Source: Anaerotignum sp. MB30-C6 (GTDB lineage: Bacteria; Bacillota; Clostridia; Lachnospirales; Anaerotignaceae). From it: 64,000 nt of DNA. The notes under the pieces were generated by a model, which was not told the DNA's origin, did no database searches, and saw only the letters and a list, made by a program, of their open reading frames with translations. Of the stretch, positions 17,113-26,677 are shown piece by piece. Where the stretch lies: positions 2,976,001 to 3,040,000 of the forward strand of contig NZ_CP133078.1 of the NCBI RefSeq assembly GCF_030908465.1, in the 5' to 3' direction. Position 1 is the first letter of the stretch; each line of letters opens with the position of its first letter. Made by a program: the position numbers and the translations under genes.

Positions 17113-17901
17113 TCAATCAGATAAAGTCTTGCCTTTTGCTTCATCCCACAGCAAATCCATTTCTTTCAGAGTCATTTCAGAAAGCTTCTTTCCCTCTGAA
17201 AGGGCTGAATTCTCAACATACTCAAATCTATTTATAAACTTTTTAGTGGCTTTTGTCAAGGCAAACTCTGGATTTATTTTTAAAAACCGAGAGATATTCA
17301 CCATTGCAAACAAAATATCCCCAAATTCTTCTTCTTCCGTGCCTAAGCCCTGTTCTACGGCCTCTGTCAGCTCCTCTATCTCTTCTTTTACCTTCTCCAT
17401 TGCTCCGCCTGTTTCATAGAAATCAAAGCCTACGCTTGCCGCTTTCTTCTGCACTTTTTGGGCACGGGTTAACGCTGGTAGCGCCATAGGAATTTGCTTC
17501 ATAGCCTCACTTTGAGTGGTGATCTGCTTTTCCTCTTTTTTTAATGCTTCCCAGTTCATCAAAACTTCATCCGCAGTATTTGCTTCTTTATCTCCAAAAA
17601 CATGGGGGTGGCGGTAAACCATTTTTTTGCATATCCCCTGAATCACATCTTCAATGGTAAATTGACCTGCTTCTTCTTCAATTTCAGCGTGAAAAACCAC
17701 CTGCATTAAAAAATCCCCTAGTTCTTCTTTTAAGTTTTCCATGTCTTTTCGCTCAATTGCGTCGACAGCCTCATAGGCCTCCTCCAACATGGACTCTCTT
17801 AAAGATTCATGGGTTTGTACTCTGTCCCATGGACATCCGCCCTCACCACGCAATCTTTTTATAATATCCACCAAATCCCCTAAACTGTACTTTTTATCCA
17901 A
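17113..17901 (-). CDS. mazG: Nucleoside triphosphate pyrophosphohydrolase MazG
   Basis: A 262-residue protein with two MazG domains in tandem. The first carries GGCPWDRVQTHESLRESMLE and the metal-binding EEAYE and EELGDFLMQ helices; the second repeats this in shorter form (EELTEAVEQG, EEEFGDILFAMVN). It hydrolyses NTPs and non-canonical or alarmone nucleotides to the monophosphate. The start is taken as TTG at 17901, with GGAGG eight bases before it; a TTG at 17916 lies within that ribosome site. Bacillus YabN has an additional methylase domain, absent here. Confidence 0.93.
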   Translation of the reverse strand: MDKKYSLGDLVDIIKRLRGEGGCPWDRVQTHESLRESMLEEAYEAVDAIERKDMENLKEELGDFLMQVVFHAEIEEEAGQFTIEDVIQGICKKMVYRHPHVFGDKEANTADEVLMNWEALKKEEKQITTQSEAMKQIPMALPALTRAQKVQKKAASVGFDFYETGGAMEKVKEEIEELTEAVEQGLGTEEEEFGDILFAMVNISRFLKINPEFALTKATKKFINRFEYVENSALSEGKKLSEMTLKEMDLLWDEAKGKTLSD

Positions 17902-18010
17902 AATTAAAGCCTCCAATCAATCAAAAACTTGCCATATAATGTCTCCCGTTGCCTAAAAACCCAATAACTTTTTGTCTATTATGCCCCAGAAAAACAGCGT
18001 TTTTTCGCTT

Positions 18011-18040
18011 TTGTCCCCATCATTTTTGTGTTATGATAAT
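18011..18040 (+). promoter_or_regulatory. Possible promoter of nfnAB
   Basis: TTGTCC (18011-18016) and GATAAT (18035-18040) are 18 bases apart. A small CCGC/GCGG hairpin follows in the leader. Confidence 0.4.
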
Positions 18041-18103
18041 TCTATCAAAAAAAACCGCCAAATGAAAGCGGCAAAAACACAGTAGAGAAAGGAAGTTTGC
18101 CTC

Positions 18104-18958
18104 ATGTTTCGTATCGTTGATAAAAGAGAGTTAAACAGTGCTGTAACTCTCCTGGAGATTGAAGCTCCCTTTGTAGCAAAAAAAGCACAAGCCGGTCAAT
18201 TTATTATTTTTCGTGTTGATGAGTTTAGCGAAAGGGTTCCCCTTACCATTGCAGACTATAACAGAGAAAAGGGTACCATAACCATCATCTTCCAAAAAGT
18301 GGGTCTTTCCACCAACCTTCTTGCAGCAAAAGAAATCGGAGATAGCATTTCTGATTTCGTTGGTCCTTTAGGTGTTGCAACAGAACATGAAGGTATGAAA
18401 AAAGTTGCCGTTGTAGGTGGCGGTGTTGGTTGTGCCATTGCATATCCTCAAGCAAAAGCCCTGCATAATCTGGGTGTAGAAGTTGATGTAATTGCTGGTT
18501 TTAGAAACAAAGATATTGTTATTTTGGAAGATGAAATGAAAGCGGCATCTACAAACTATTACTTAATGACCGATAACGGAACACAAGGCGAAAAAGGCTT
18601 TGTTACCGATAAGTTAAAATCCCTCATAGAGGCGGGTAACAATTACGATACTGTCATCGCTATCGGCCCTATCCCTATGATGAAATTTGTAAGCTTGACC
18701 ACAAAACCCTTTGGAATTAAAACAGTCGTTAGTTTGAACCCGATCATGATTGATGGGACAGGCATGTGTGGCGGTTGTCGTGTTACCGTTGGCGGCGAAA
18801 TCAAATTTGCTTGCGTTGACGGCCCCGACTTTGACGGCCATCAGGTAGATTTCGATGAACTGATGAACCGTAACTCCATTTATAAAGAAAGAGAAGCAGA
18901 GCTTACCAAAGACCATGCTTGTAGAATGGATAAAATGGCAAAGGATTTAATTCACTAA
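18104..18958 (+). CDS. nfnA: NADH-dependent ferredoxin:NADP+ oxidoreductase, small subunit NfnA
   Basis: A 284-residue flavoprotein of the ferredoxin-NADP reductase fold. It has an FAD domain (ERVPLTIADY), a nucleotide domain (VAVVGGGVGCAIAYPQA) and a C-terminal [2Fe-2S] region, DGTGMCGGCRV followed by FACVDGP. With NfnB it bifurcates electrons, coupling NADH and reduced ferredoxin to NADP+ reduction. Alone the sequence could be read as dihydroorotate dehydrogenase electron-transfer subunit (PyrK-like), but the partner gene 15 bases downstream and the absence of pyrD favour NfnA. Confidence 0.92.
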   Translation: MFRIVDKRELNSAVTLLEIEAPFVAKKAQAGQFIIFRVDEFSERVPLTIADYNREKGTITIIFQKVGLSTNLLAAKEIGDSISDFVGPLGVATEHEGMKKVAVVGGGVGCAIAYPQAKALHNLGVEVDVIAGFRNKDIVILEDEMKAASTNYYLMTDNGTQGEKGFVTDKLKSLIEAGNNYDTVIAIGPIPMMKFVSLTTKPFGIKTVVSLNPIMIDGTGMCGGCRVTVGGEIKFACVDGPDFDGHQVDFDELMNRNSIYKEREAELTKDHACRMDKMAKDLIH

Positions 18959-18973
18959 GGAGGAAAATGTGTC

Positions 18974-20365
18974 ATGGCTAATATGAGTTTAGAAAAAATC
19001 AAAATGCCCGAACAGGCACCTGATGTTAGAAATAAAAACTTTGAAGAAGTATCTTTGGGTTATACCGCTGAAATGGCAATGGAAGAAGCAACCCGTTGTC
19101 TTAACTGCAAGCATAAACCCTGTGTAGCGGGCTGTCCAGTAAACGTTCGCATTCCCGAATTTATTACCGAAGTTGCAAAAGGCGACTTTTTGGCAGCGTA
19201 TAAGGTAATCACTTCCACCAATGCTTTGCCCGCAGTATGCGGTCGTGTCTGTCCTCAGGAAAGCCAGTGTGAAGCAAAATGCGTTCGTGGCATCAAAGGT
19301 GAAGCCGTTGCCATCGGCCGTTTGGAACGCTTTGTTGCAGATTGGTATATGGCAAACTGCGACGAAACCCCCGAAAAACCCGTATCAAATGGCAAAAAAG
19401 TTGCTGTAGTTGGCTCTGGCCCTTCCAGCCTTGCTTGTGCAGGGGATCTGGCAAAAGCCGGTTACGATGTAACCGTTTTTGAAGCGTTCCATAAAGCTGG
19501 TGGTGTATTGGTGTATGGTATCCCTGAATTTCGCCTGCCAAAGAGCATTGTTCAAAAAGAAATTGATACTTTGGCTGCTTTGGGCGTAAAGTTCCTCACA
19601 AATATGGTAATCGGAAAAGTCCTTTCCATCGATGAAATCATCGATGACATGGGCTTCGATGCAGTATTTATCGGTACAGGTGCAGGTCTGCCTTCCTTTA
19701 TGAATATCCCTGGAGAAGCTCTCGTAGGTGTATACTCTGCAAATGAATACTTAACCAGAATCAACTTAATGAAAGCATATCAGTCCCAGTATGACACCCC
19801 TATCCGCCAGAGCAAATCTGTTGCCGTTGTAGGTGGCGGTAACGTTGCTATGGATGCTGCAAGATGTGCAAAACGTCTTGGTGCGGAACACGTTTACATT
19901 GTATACCGTCGTTCCGAAGCTGAAATGCCCGCTCGTTTGGAAGAGGTTCACCACGCAAAAGAAGAAGGCATTGAATTCCACCTTTTGCGTAACCCCGTAC
20001 AAATTTTGGACAACGGAAAAGGTCAAGTTAGTGGTATTGAGTGCCTTAAAATGGAATTAGGCGAACCCGATGCCAGCGGTAGAAGACGTCCTGTGGCCGT
20101 AGAAGGCTCCAACTATATCATCGACGTTGACACCGTAGTTATGTCTATCGGCACCTCCCCGAACCCACTGATTAGAAGTACCACAAAAGGGTTGGATACA
20201 AACCGTAAAGGTTGCTTAGTGGTAAACGAGGAAACCAATCAGACAACAAGAGAAGGCGTGTATGCTGGCGGCGATGCCGTAACAGGTGCCGCAACGGTAA
20301 TTCTTGCAATGGGTGCTGGTAAAACAGCGGCAGCTGCCATTGATGAATACTTAAAAAGTAAGTAA
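18974..20365 (+). CDS. nfnB: NADH-dependent ferredoxin:NADP+ oxidoreductase, large subunit NfnB
   Basis: A 463-residue protein related to the small subunit of glutamate synthase. The N-terminal part has Cys clusters for two [4Fe-4S] centres (CLNCKHKPCVAGCP, then CGRVCPQESQCEAKC). Two dinucleotide-binding sites follow: VAVVGSGPSSLACAGDLA for FAD near residue 140 and VAVVGGGNVAMDAARCA for NADPH near residue 285. The C-terminal GVYAGGDAVTGAATV closes the FAD site. It follows nfnA in the same operon. No large glutamate synthase subunit is near, which supports NfnB. A terminator follows. Confidence 0.94.
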   Translation: MANMSLEKIKMPEQAPDVRNKNFEEVSLGYTAEMAMEEATRCLNCKHKPCVAGCPVNVRIPEFITEVAKGDFLAAYKVITSTNALPAVCGRVCPQESQCEAKCVRGIKGEAVAIGRLERFVADWYMANCDETPEKPVSNGKKVAVVGSGPSSLACAGDLAKAGYDVTVFEAFHKAGGVLVYGIPEFRLPKSIVQKEIDTLAALGVKFLTNMVIGKVLSIDEIIDDMGFDAVFIGTGAGLPSFMNIPGEALVGVYSANEYLTRINLMKAYQSQYDTPIRQSKSVAVVGGGNVAMDAARCAKRLGAEHVYIVYRRSEAEMPARLEEVHHAKEEGIEFHLLRNPVQILDNGKGQVSGIECLKMELGEPDASGRRRPVAVEGSNYIIDVDTVVMSIGTSPNPLIRSTTKGLDTNRKGCLVVNEETNQTTREGVYAGGDAVTGAATVILAMGAGKTAAAAIDEYLKSK

Positions 20366-20412
20366 TTCTCCTAGTTTAGAAAATTTTAAAATTGATACAG
20401 AAGAAATATATT

Positions 20413-20445
20413 AGGGTATCTCCCACTTGGGTGATACCCTTTTTC
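20413..20445 (+). terminator. Terminator of nfnAB
   Basis: AGGGTATC at 20413-20420 pairs with GATACCCT at 20433-20440, followed by TTTTT. Confidence 0.9.
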
Positions 20446-20454
20446 CTCGAACAA

Positions 20455-20922
20455 TTAATCTTGTAGACACATTTCAACAAACGCAGTGGGGTGTTGAATC
20501 ATCTTTGCCACTTCTTCCACAGAGTATCCTTCTGCGAAATAGCGCCTAGCTATAACGGCCATAGACTCTCCGATTTCAATCATATGATGATCAGGGTCAT
20601 AAATCCGTACCACCCTTTGCTGCCATTCATATTTTTTAGGAGGATGAACATAATTAATATTTTCAAACCTGTCCAGCTTCTGCAAAAATGCATCAAAGTC
20701 CTCAACCTCAAAGTAAAGCTCCATATTGTTAGACTTTTTCAAAACGGAATCCTTCTCTACGTTTGCAAGCCAGGCAAAGTCCTCCTGAATTGCAAATCCA
20801 CCGCTAAAAGTAACATTTTTCCCCAAGTCAAGAACGACTTCTTGTAGAAAAAGTTCCTTATAAAACTTTTTTGAGACTTCCACATCTTTAACGGCCAATA
20901 ATGCTAATTGAAATTTCATCAT
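20455..20922 (-). CDS. VOC (glyoxalase/bleomycin-resistance) family protein
   Basis: A 155-residue protein with the paired beta-alpha-beta-beta-beta modules of the vicinal oxygen chelate fold: LALLAVKDVEVSKKFYKELF at the start and VVRIYDPDHHMIEIGESM at the end of the domain. A short helical tail (residues 125-155) is added. Metal ligands are uncertain, and the substrate cannot be named. AGGAGG stands six bases before the ATG. It converges on nfnAB. Confidence 0.8.
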   Translation of the reverse strand: MMKFQLALLAVKDVEVSKKFYKELFLQEVVLDLGKNVTFSGGFAIQEDFAWLANVEKDSVLKKSNNMELYFEVEDFDAFLQKLDRFENINYVHPPKKYEWQQRVVRIYDPDHHMIEIGESMAVIARRYFAEGYSVEEVAKMIQHPTAFVEMCLQD

Positions 20923-21129
20923 AAACCTCCTTTTTCAGTTCGTTCGTCCTAAACTGCTCCATAAAAGAATTATACCAAAAAGTGAATAAGTACAACATAC
21001 TATCATAATTAAAAAAATAAAATATATATCTTCTCCCCTTGCCATCTGCCCCAAGCCGTAAAAATATATCCCGCTTTTTTGTCATATTCCAAAAAAAGCC
21101 CTCATTGCCCGTATTTCCAATATTCCTTC

Positions 21130-21158
21130 TTGGCGAACCCTCACTCTTCTGCTATAAT
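21130..21158 (+). promoter_or_regulatory. Promoter of the MBL-fold gene
   Basis: TTGGCG (21130-21135) and TATAAT (21153-21158) are separated by 17 bases, about 50 bases before the start codon. Confidence 0.7.
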
Positions 21159-21211
21159 CTATACAGACGAATTTTCGAACATTTTAATTCTAATAATAAA
21201 GGAGGCTCCTA

Positions 21212-21820
21212 ATGAAAATCAAAATCCTTGCAATGGGTTCCATCGGGACAAACTGTTACGTAGTTTCTGACGATGCAGGCAACACTGCCATCATCGACTG
21301 CGATGGTGACCCCAGACCCTTGTTTTCTTATATTGCAGAAAATAACCTTAACCCCACCCATATTTTACTTACCCATGGCCATTATGACCATATTGGTGCC
21401 GTGGACTTGGTAAAGGACAAGTACGGATGCAAAGTTATTGCAGGAAAAGATGAGATGCCTGTATTGACTGATCCTGCCATCAACTCTTCATTATACTGCG
21501 GTGGTGAATTTATTATTATCCCAGATGAACTCGTATCCGATGGCGATATTATAACCGTAGGGGATTTGAAATTCCAAGTGATGTTTACCCCAGGCCATAC
21601 AGTAGGTAGCCTTTGCTTTATTTTGCAAGATAATATCTTTTCAGGCGATACCCTATTCCAAGGCTCTTGTGGCAGAACAGACTTGGCAACGGGAGACTGG
21701 AATACTATTTTGCGCTCTTTGAAACGCTTGAGAAACCTTCCTGGTGATTATTCAGTGTTCCCAGGCCATGGTCCCTCTACCACCTTGGGCATTGAAAGAA
21801 TGTCTAATCCCTATATGTAA
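21212..21820 (+). CDS. MBL-fold metallo-hydrolase (glyoxalase II-like)
   Basis: A 202-residue metallo-beta-lactamase-fold hydrolase. The metal site motif THGHYDHIGA is complete, followed by FTPGHTVGS, FSGDTLFQGSCGRTDL and VFPGHGPSTT, which supply the remaining His and Asp ligands. Proteins of this group act as hydroxyacylglutathione-type thioesterases or related hydrolases; clostridia generally lack glutathione, so the substrate is open. GGAGG precedes the ATG by a few bases. It has its own promoter and terminator. Confidence 0.9.
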   Translation: MKIKILAMGSIGTNCYVVSDDAGNTAIIDCDGDPRPLFSYIAENNLNPTHILLTHGHYDHIGAVDLVKDKYGCKVIAGKDEMPVLTDPAINSSLYCGGEFIIIPDELVSDGDIITVGDLKFQVMFTPGHTVGSLCFILQDNIFSGDTLFQGSCGRTDLATGDWNTILRSLKRLRNLPGDYSVFPGHGPSTTLGIERMSNPYM

Positions 21821-21828
21821 GCAAAAGA

Positions 21829-21863
21829 ACCCTGTGCCCCCTTTTTTGGGGGACGGGGTTTTT
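21829..21863 (+). terminator. Terminator of the MBL-fold gene
   Basis: CCCTGTGCCCCC pairs with GGGGGACGGGG across a T-rich loop and is followed by TTTTT. Confidence 0.88.
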
Positions 21864-21886
21864 CTATCACAAAGGAGGCTTTCAAA

Positions 21887-23374
21887 ATGAAATGTATCCT
21901 TTCTCTAGATCAAGGCACAACCAGCTCCCGCTCCATTTTGTTTAATCAATTTGGACAAGCAGTTTGCACCTCCCAAAAAGAGTTTAGTCAGTTTTACCCC
22001 AAACAAGGCTGGGTAGAGCATGATCCCATGGAAATCTGGCAAACCCAACTGGAAACCGCCAGAGAGGTTATAGAAAAAAAGGGAATCTCCGCCGAAGATA
22101 TTAGTGCCATCGGTATTACCAACCAAAGGGAGACCACAATACTTTGGGATAAACGAAATGGTCGCCCCCTTCATCATGGTATCGTTTGGCAATGCCGTCG
22201 AACCGCTCCTTTTTGTGACGAATTAAAGGAGAAGGGCTATACCGACTTTTTCCGTGAAAAAACAGGCTTACTCCTTGATGCTTATTTTTCCGCCACAAAA
22301 ATAAAATGGATTTTGGAAAATGTACAGGGTGCAAAGGAATTGGCGTCAAAAGGCAACTTGCTCTTTGGAACCGTAGACACTTGGCTGATTTGGAACCTAA
22401 CGGGAGGTCAAGCTCATGCTACCGATTATTCCAACGCCTCCCGCACCATGCTATTTAACATACACACTCTGTCTTGGGATACAGAAATCTTGGATTTATT
22501 AGAAATCCCTACTAACATTTTGCCAGAGGTTGTTCCATCTTCAGGTGTTGTAGGTCATACAATCCCCGCTCTTTTTGGTGCTTCTATTCCCATTTCTGGT
22601 GTTGCTGGCGACCAACAGGCGGCCTTGTTTGGACAGGCTTGTTTCTCCCCGGGAACGGCAAAAAATACCTATGGTACAGGTTGCTTCTTGCTGATGAACA
22701 CAGGAGATATCCCCGTCACCTCCAAAAACGGCTTACTCACCACAATTGCCTGGGGTCTAGACAATAAGGTAACCTATGCTTTAGAAGGCTCTGTTTTTGT
22801 TGCTGGTGCGGCAATTCAATGGTTGCGAGATGAATTGAAAATGATTTCCTCCACAGGGGAAACGGAAGGCCTTTGCCGTTCCGTAGAGGACACCTGCGGT
22901 GTCTATTTGGTTCCTGCATTTACAGGTTTGGGTGCCCCATATTGGGACCCCTATGCAAGAGGGGTGTTGACAGGGCTAACAAGAGGGGCAAATCGTGCCC
23001 ATATCGTTCGTGCTGCCGTAGAATCCATGGCTTATCAAACCTATGATGTTCTCCATGCCATGGAGCAAGATGCAGGAATTCCCTTGGCTGAGCTTCGGGT
23101 GGATGGCGGTGCCGCTGCCAATACCTTTTTGCTCCAATTTCAATCGGACATTACGGGTGTTTCCGTTTTACGCCCCTCCACTTTGGAAACCACAGCCCTT
23201 GGGGCTGCATATTTAGCAGGTCTTGCTATAGGCTATTGGAAAAGCATCAAAGAAATCAGAAGAAATTGGCAAGTTTCTTGCGCATTCTCCCCCAAAATAA
23301 CAAAAGAATCAGCAGAAATAAAATATATGGGATGGAGAAACGCCGTAAATCAGGCACTTTCCAAGAATCCATAA
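21887..23374 (+). CDS. glpK: Glycerol kinase
   Basis: A 495-residue FGGY-family kinase of the usual length that makes glycerol 3-phosphate from glycerol and ATP. Seen are the phosphate-binding [15 protein letters not shown] at the N-terminus, [23 protein letters not shown], the [16 protein letters not shown] motif and the C-terminal [17 protein letters not shown]. No glycerol facilitator or glpD lies near. AAGGAGG precedes the ATG. The stop codon touches the first NrdR-like box of the next operon. Confidence 0.96.
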   Translation: MKCILSLDQGTTSSRSILFNQFGQAVCTSQKEFSQFYPKQGWVEHDPMEIWQTQLETAREVIEKKGISAEDISAIGITNQRETTILWDKRNGRPLHHGIVWQCRRTAPFCDELKEKGYTDFFREKTGLLLDAYFSATKIKWILENVQGAKELASKGNLLFGTVDTWLIWNLTGGQAHATDYSNASRTMLFNIHTLSWDTEILDLLEIPTNILPEVVPSSGVVGHTIPALFGASIPISGVAGDQQAALFGQACFSPGTAKNTYGTGCFLLMNTGDIPVTSKNGLLTTIAWGLDNKVTYALEGSVFVAGAAIQWLRDELKMISSTGETEGLCRSVEDTCGVYLVPAFTGLGAPYWDPYARGVLTGLTRGANRAHIVRAAVESMAYQTYDVLHAMEQDAGIPLAELRVDGGAAANTFLLQFQSDITGVSVLRPSTLETTALGAAYLAGLAIGYWKSIKEIRRNWQVSCAFSPKITKESAEIKYMGWRNAVNQALSKNP

Positions 23375-23430
23375 AACTATATGTAGTTATTTTCATATTT
23401 TTTATTGCAATGAAACACAATATATGGTAG
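23374..23430 (+). promoter_or_regulatory. Paired NrdR-like operator boxes upstream of nrdD
   Basis: Two 16-base near-palindromes resemble the NrdR consensus ACACWATATATWGTGT: AAACTATATGTAGTTA at 23374-23389 and ACACAATATATGGTAG at 23415-23430. Their centres are 41 bases apart, about four helical turns. NrdR is the dATP-sensing repressor of ribonucleotide reductase genes. The assignment is by consensus matching by eye. Confidence 0.65.
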
Positions 23431-23502
23431 ATTTATAGTCAACGAAAGTAAAAGGGATTCTCCCTTCCAATACAGTTCTTTGTCTATAAAGGAGGAAACA
23501 GT

Positions 23503-25620
23503 ATGTACGTAATTAAAAAAGACAATACCCATGAACCTTGGAATATTCAAAAAGTAGTGGTAGCCGTAAATAAATCAGCTTATCGTGCCTTGGTAAAGTT
23601 TACAAAAGAAGAATTGGACTTTGTTTGCAAATATGTTGAAGAAAAAGCCAATTCCTTGGGAAAAGAAGGTATTCCCATCGCCGAAATGCATAACATTGTA
23701 GAATCTGCTTTGGAGCAGGTAAAGCCAGAGGTTGCAAAAAGCTATCGGGACTACCGTAACTATAAGCAAGACTTCGTAAAAATGTTAGATGAGGTTTACA
23801 AAAAAAGCCAGTCTATCATGTATATCGGAGATAAGGAAAACAGCAATACAGACAGTGCTTTGGTTTCCACAAAGCGTAGCCTAGTTTTCAATCAGTTAAA
23901 TAAGGAATTATACCAGAAATTCTTTATGACCACAGAAGAACTCCAAGCGTGCCGTGACGGCTATATTTATGTGCATGATATGTCTGCCCGCAGAGATACT
24001 ATGAACTGTTGCCTTTTTGACGTGAAAACTGTGTTAGAGGGCGGCTTTGAGATGGGTAACCTTTGGTATAACGAGCCCAAAACATTAAATGTTGCTTTTG
24101 ACGTCATCGGCGATATTGTTCTTTCCGCAGCCAGCCAGCAGTACGGCGGTTTTACCGTACCCTCTGTCGACTTGTTATTGGAACCCTATGCAGAAAAAAG
24201 CTATGAAAAGTTCTATCGTCGTTATATTGATATAGGCCTTACGCCAAAAGTGGCAGATCAAGAAGCCATGGCGGATATCCTCAACGATTTTGAACAAGGA
24301 TTCCAGGGCTGGGAATATAAGTTCAACACCGTGGCCTCTAGCCGTGGCGATTACCCTTTTATTACAATGTCCTTTGGTACAGGCACAGGGAAGTTTGCTA
24401 AGCTTGCCTCCATTACCATGCTGAACGTGCGTCGTAATGGTCAAGGTAAGAAAAACTGTAAAAAACCCGTTCTTTTCCCTAAGCTGGTATTCCTCTATGA
24501 TGAAAACCTCCATGGAAAAGGAAAAGACTTGGAAGATGTTTTTGAAGCAGGTATCCTATGCTCCTCAAAAAGTATGTATCCCGACTGGTTAAGCTTAACG
24601 GGTGAGGGCTATGTATCGGATATGTATAAAAAATACGGCGCTATCATTAGCCCTATGGGTTGCCGTGCCTTTTTGTCCCCTTGGTATGAAAAAGGTGGCA
24701 TGAGGCCCGCCGATGAACAGGACAAGCCTGTATTTGTTGGCCGCTTTAATATCGGTGCTGTAAGCTTGCATCTGCCTATGATTTATGCAAAGGCAAAACA
24801 GGAAAGCAAGCCTTTCTTTGAAGTTTTAGACTATTATCTGGATTTAATCCGCAACCTCCATATTCGTACCTATGCCTACCTAGGGGAAATGCGTGCTTCC
24901 ACCAACCCCTTGGCATACTGCGAAGGCGGGTTTTATGGCGGTAATTTAAATATACACGACAAAATCAAACCTCTTTTAAAAACTGCAACAGCCTCTTTCG
25001 GCATTACCGCTCTCAATGAACTGCAAGCGTTGCATAACGGCAAATCCTTGGTAGAAGACGGTCAGTTTGCCATCGATACACTGACACATATCAACGAAAA
25101 AATTGCCCAGTTCAAAGAGGAAGATGGAAATCTCTATGCCATTTATGGCACCCCTGCAGAAAGCCTTTGCGGTTTGCAGGTAACGCAGTTCCGTAAAAAA
25201 TATGGCGTGATTGAAAATGTTTCCGATAGAGCCTATGTAAGCAATAGCTTCCATTGCCATGTAACAGAGGAATTAACACCAATCCAAAAGCAAGATTTGG
25301 AAAAACGTTTCTGGGATTTGTCTAATGGTGGAAAAATTCAGTATGTGAAGTATCCCATTGACTATAATCTGGATGCAATTCGCTCACTCATCCGTCGTGC
25401 AATGGCCCTTGGCTTCTACGAAGGCGTAAACCTTTCCTTGGCTTACTGTGACGACTGTGGTCACCAAGAACTGGAGATGGATGTTTGCCCCAAATGCGGA
25501 AGCCATAACCTTACAAAAATTGATCGTATGAACGGATACCTTTCCTATTCCAGAGTAAAGGGTGATACCCGTTTGAATGAAGCAAAAATGGAAGAAATTG
25601 CAGAAAGGAAGAGTATGTAA
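23503..25620 (+). CDS. nrdD: Anaerobic ribonucleoside-triphosphate reductase
   Basis: A 705-residue glycyl-radical enzyme that reduces NTPs to dNTPs without oxygen. Order: an N-terminal ATP cone (MYVIKKDNTHEPWNIQKVVV) for allosteric control, the ten-stranded barrel with catalytic Cys segments (MNCCLFDVKTVL near residue 168), a C-terminal zinc site (CDDCGHQELE then CPKCGSHN) and the radical Gly in RMNGYLSYSRVKGD. The radical is installed by NrdG, encoded three bases downstream. NrdR-like boxes lie upstream. Confidence 0.97.
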   Translation: MYVIKKDNTHEPWNIQKVVVAVNKSAYRALVKFTKEELDFVCKYVEEKANSLGKEGIPIAEMHNIVESALEQVKPEVAKSYRDYRNYKQDFVKMLDEVYKKSQSIMYIGDKENSNTDSALVSTKRSLVFNQLNKELYQKFFMTTEELQACRDGYIYVHDMSARRDTMNCCLFDVKTVLEGGFEMGNLWYNEPKTLNVAFDVIGDIVLSAASQQYGGFTVPSVDLLLEPYAEKSYEKFYRRYIDIGLTPKVADQEAMADILNDFEQGFQGWEYKFNTVASSRGDYPFITMSFGTGTGKFAKLASITMLNVRRNGQGKKNCKKPVLFPKLVFLYDENLHGKGKDLEDVFEAGILCSSKSMYPDWLSLTGEGYVSDMYKKYGAIISPMGCRAFLSPWYEKGGMRPADEQDKPVFVGRFNIGAVSLHLPMIYAKAKQESKPFFEVLDYYLDLIRNLHIRTYAYLGEMRASTNPLAYCEGGFYGGNLNIHDKIKPLLKTATASFGITALNELQALHNGKSLVEDGQFAIDTLTHINEKIAQFKEEDGNLYAIYGTPAESLCGLQVTQFRKKYGVIENVSDRAYVSNSFHCHVTEELTPIQKQDLEKRFWDLSNGGKIQYVKYPIDYNLDAIRSLIRRAMALGFYEGVNLSLAYCDDCGHQELEMDVCPKCGSHNLTKIDRMNGYLSYSRVKGDTRLNEAKMEEIAERKSM

Positions 25621-25623
25621 CTT

Positions 25624-26118
25624 ATGCGCTATCATAATATAACGAAGGATGATATGCTAAACGGTGAAGGTCTTCGTGCTGTACTTTGGGTTTCGGGCTG
25701 TGACCATGGCTGCAAAGGTTGCCATAATTCCATCACATGGGATCCAAGCGGTGGTATCCCCTTTGATGCAGCCGCAGAAAAAGAGCTTTTTGAAGCCATA
25801 GATCATGATTATATCAGTGGCGTCACCCTCAGTGGTGGGGACCCCTTATTCATGGGAAATCGGCAAGAAATGACGGCTCTCACTAAAAATATAAAAGAAC
25901 GTTTCCCTAACAAAAATATTTGGCTGTATACAGGCTATCGCTGGGAAGAAATCAACACATTGCCCATCATGGAATATGTTGATGTATTGGTTGATGGTCG
26001 CTTCGTGGAAGACCTAAAAAGTGCAAAGCTCCACTGGAGGGGCAGTTCCAACCAAAGAATTATAAATGTGCAAAAATCTTTAAAAAATGGCTCTCTTTAT
26101 CTTTATCATGCAGAGTAA
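25624..26118 (+). CDS. nrdG: Anaerobic ribonucleotide reductase activating protein
   Basis: A 164-residue radical SAM enzyme. The [4Fe-4S] motif is GCDHGCKGCHN (CxxxCxxC), followed by SGVTLSGGDPLF for SAM binding. It generates the glycyl radical of NrdD using S-adenosylmethionine. It begins three bases after nrdD ends, so translation is coupled. The family length is usual. Confidence 0.96.
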   Translation: MRYHNITKDDMLNGEGLRAVLWVSGCDHGCKGCHNSITWDPSGGIPFDAAAEKELFEAIDHDYISGVTLSGGDPLFMGNRQEMTALTKNIKERFPNKNIWLYTGYRWEEINTLPIMEYVDVLVDGRFVEDLKSAKLHWRGSSNQRIINVQKSLKNGSLYLYHAE

Positions 26119-26133
26119 CAGAAAGGAATTCTT

Positions 26134-26568
26134 ATGGAAACCATCAAAATTAAATACCTTAGTGACAAAATTGAAAAACTACGCTATATCGACGGGAAGT
26201 CCGATTGGGTTGACCTAAGAGCGGCGGAAAAAATAGAGCTAAAGCAAGGGGAATTTCGCCTGATTCCCCTTGGCATTGCCATGCAATTGCCTAAGGGCTA
26301 CGAGGCTCATATTGTGCCAAGAAGCTCCACCTTCAAGAACTTTGGCGTTATCCAGACCAATCATTGCGGAATTGTGGATGAAAGCTATTGCGGCAATAAC
26401 GACCAGTGGTTCTTCCCCGTTTTGGCAATGAGAGATACGGTAATCGACGTAAATGACCGCATTTGTCAGTTCCGTATTTTTGAGCATCAGCCTGTACTAA
26501 ACTTTGAAGAAGCAGAAGACTTAGGCAATCAGGATAGAGGGGGCATTGGCTCCACTGGCAAACAATAA
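26134..26568 (+). CDS. dut: dUTP diphosphatase
   Basis: A 144-residue trimeric-type dUTPase. The five family motifs are visible: [38 protein letters not shown] and the glycine-rich RGGIGSTG. It converts dUTP to dUMP, preventing uracil incorporation and feeding dTMP synthesis. It is the third gene of the nrdD-nrdG-dut operon, a logical grouping with dNTP production. A long palindrome begins at the base after its stop codon. Confidence 0.92.
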   Translation: METIKIKYLSDKIEKLRYIDGKSDWVDLRAAEKIELKQGEFRLIPLGIAMQLPKGYEAHIVPRSSTFKNFGVIQTNHCGIVDESYCGNNDQWFFPVLAMRDTVIDVNDRICQFRIFEHQPVLNFEEAEDLGNQDRGGIGSTGKQ

Positions 26569-26648
26569 GGTAATACCGCAGAATTCTGTATGCCAGATGC
26601 AATCAGATGGACGTGCAAGGCATCTGACGGGAATTATGTGGTGTTGCC
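26569..26648. repeat. Long imperfect palindrome after dut
   Basis: About 80 bases fold back on themselves: GGTAATACCGCAGAATTC at one end is matched by GAATTATGTGGTGTTGCC at the other, with an inner stem around ATGCC/GGCAT. It starts directly after the dut stop. There is no T-run, so it is not a typical terminator; it may be a REP or miniature-element-like repeat or an mRNA-stabilising hairpin. Confidence 0.6.
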
Positions 26649-26677
26649 ATAACCTTTAAAAAGGAGATGCATCTCTT

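Noticed and set aside
18104..20365. Reading the nfnAB pair as PyrK plus the glutamate synthase small subunit
   Set aside because: Neither pyrD nor a large glutamate synthase gene is nearby, and the adjacent pair with these cofactor motifs is typical of NfnAB.
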